From positions 124,001 through 188,000 of the forward strand of contig CANMFM010000002.1 in NCBI GenBank assembly GCA_947497175.1: a DNA stretch of 64,000 bases, given 5' to 3'. The position numbers were made by a program, and so were the translations under genes. The notes below the pieces were generated by a model, which had not been told where the DNA came from, searched no databases, and saw nothing but the letters and a program-made list of their open reading frames with translations. Position 1 is the first letter of the stretch, and each line of letters opens with the position of its first letter. Origin of the DNA: an uncultured Aquimarina sp. GTDB taxonomy: Bacteria; Bacteroidota; Bacteroidia; Flavobacteriales; Flavobacteriaceae. Shown piece by piece: positions 63,576 through 64,000 of the stretch.

Positions 63576-64000
63576 ATGATGAAAAAGAAAACTATAGTAA
63601 TTGTTGATGATCATCTTTTGTTTGCACAATCTCTAGAGAGTTTGATTACAAAACTTGAAGAATATGAAGTTTTGGCAATTCTAAAAAACGGAAAAGAACT
63701 TACTCAATATTATCTGCATAAGAGAAAAAAACCTGATTTAATTCTTTTAGACGTAAAAATGCCTGTTATGGATGGGGTGCAAACGATGCAGTGGCTCAAA
63801 AAAAATAGACCAGAACAAAAAGTTTTAGCGCTTACCATGGAGGATGACGAAGAGACAATTATCAAAATGCTTAGAGCAGGAGCAAAGGGGTATTTGTTAA
63901 AAGATATTCATCCGGAAAATTTTGAGTTCGCGATGAGGATGGTTATCGAGCAGGGATTTTATTATTCGGGTAAAATCGAAAGTGCATTAAAACAGTCTGA
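63576..64000 (+). CDS. LuxR/NarL-type response regulator (partial, cut by window end)
   Basis: 141 codons are visible. The receiver domain has acidic Asp11-Asp12 (IVIVDDH), phospho-acceptor Asp59 (LILLDVKMP) and the conserved Lys in LLKDIHP. The expected LuxR-type HTH lies beyond the window, so the output domain is inferred from the kinase type and receiver pattern. A second ATG at 63579 is possible. It is probably phosphorylated by the kinase just upstream and may act on the paired hairpin/palindrome region at 61411-61452. Confidence 0.85.
   Translation, partial: MMKKKTIVIVDDHLLFAQSLESLITKLEEYEVLAILKNGKELTQYYLHKRKKPDLILLDVKMPVMDGVQTMQWLKKNRPEQKVLALTMEDDEETIIKMLRAGAKGYLLKDIHPENFEFAMRMVIEQGFYYSGKIESALKQS

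Overview
The window looks like chromosomal DNA of a marine member of the Flavobacteriaceae (Bacteroidota). The evidence is an AT-rich sequence, SusC/SusD outer-membrane pairs, lipoproteins with SxC lipoboxes, a probable type IX secretion C-terminal tail, and promoters that fit the flavobacterial -7 box TAnnTTTG. The genus cannot be fixed from the sequence alone; Aquimarina-like is only a guess. No rRNA, tRNA or CRISPR array was seen.

Layout. (1) 1-18.1 kb is a starch/maltose locus. A leftward susC-susD-susE-like operon is divergent from a LacI regulator, which is followed by an MFS sugar carrier, beta-phosphoglucomutase, a GH65 maltose phosphorylase and two exported GH13 amylases. Next come 6-phosphofructokinase, GAPDH and a BadF-type sugar kinase, so the block runs from glucan capture to lower glycolysis. 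A PurR-like LacI-family operator lies before susC and a shorter relative lies before pfkA. (2) 18.1-36.3 kb is a nitrate assimilation locus: a NarX-like histidine kinase, a DUF4202 protein, nirD and nirB (leftward operon), an outer-membrane porin (leftward), a LuxR-type response regulator, the nrtA-B-C-D uptake system, a nitrate reductase fused to its own flavin/[2Fe-2S] reductase module, and a rubredoxin-tailed protein that resembles a decayed nitrite/sulfite reductase. Six copies of a 16-bp palindrome sit at fixed geometry against the -7 boxes of this locus. (3) 36.6-46.2 kb is mixed accessory sequence: an ABM-domain protein with a TetR regulator and twin operators, lipoproteins, an S41 peptidase, a 136-bp MITE-like element with perfect 18-bp ends, a hybrid kinase, a T9SS cargo candidate and an Xre-RES toxin-antitoxin pair. 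(4) 46.4-52.3 kb holds an M13 peptidase, an ACT-domain protein divergent from an aspartate kinase, and comM/yifB. (5) 52.5-57.7 kb is a compact class I lanthipeptide cluster (precursor, LanC, full-length LanB) enclosed between intact comM and a degraded duplicate of the comM 3' end, which suggests an insertion or duplication event. (6) 57.8-61.4 kb holds an Nramp-fold transporter that has lost its metal ligands, next to pxpA-pxpB-pxpC (5-oxoprolinase). (7) 61.6-64 kb is a four-gene unit (unknown Gly/Pro-tailed protein, multi-pass membrane protein, histidine kinase, response regulator cut by the window end), preceded by twin G/C hairpins.

Best candidates for something undescribed: the nitrate-regulon palindrome, the rubredoxin/decayed sulfite-reductase partner of the fused nitrate reductase, the comM-bounded lanthipeptide cluster, the metal-site-less Nramp protein with PxpABC, and the four-gene membrane signalling unit. 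All functions are inferred from sequence by eye; no database search was run.
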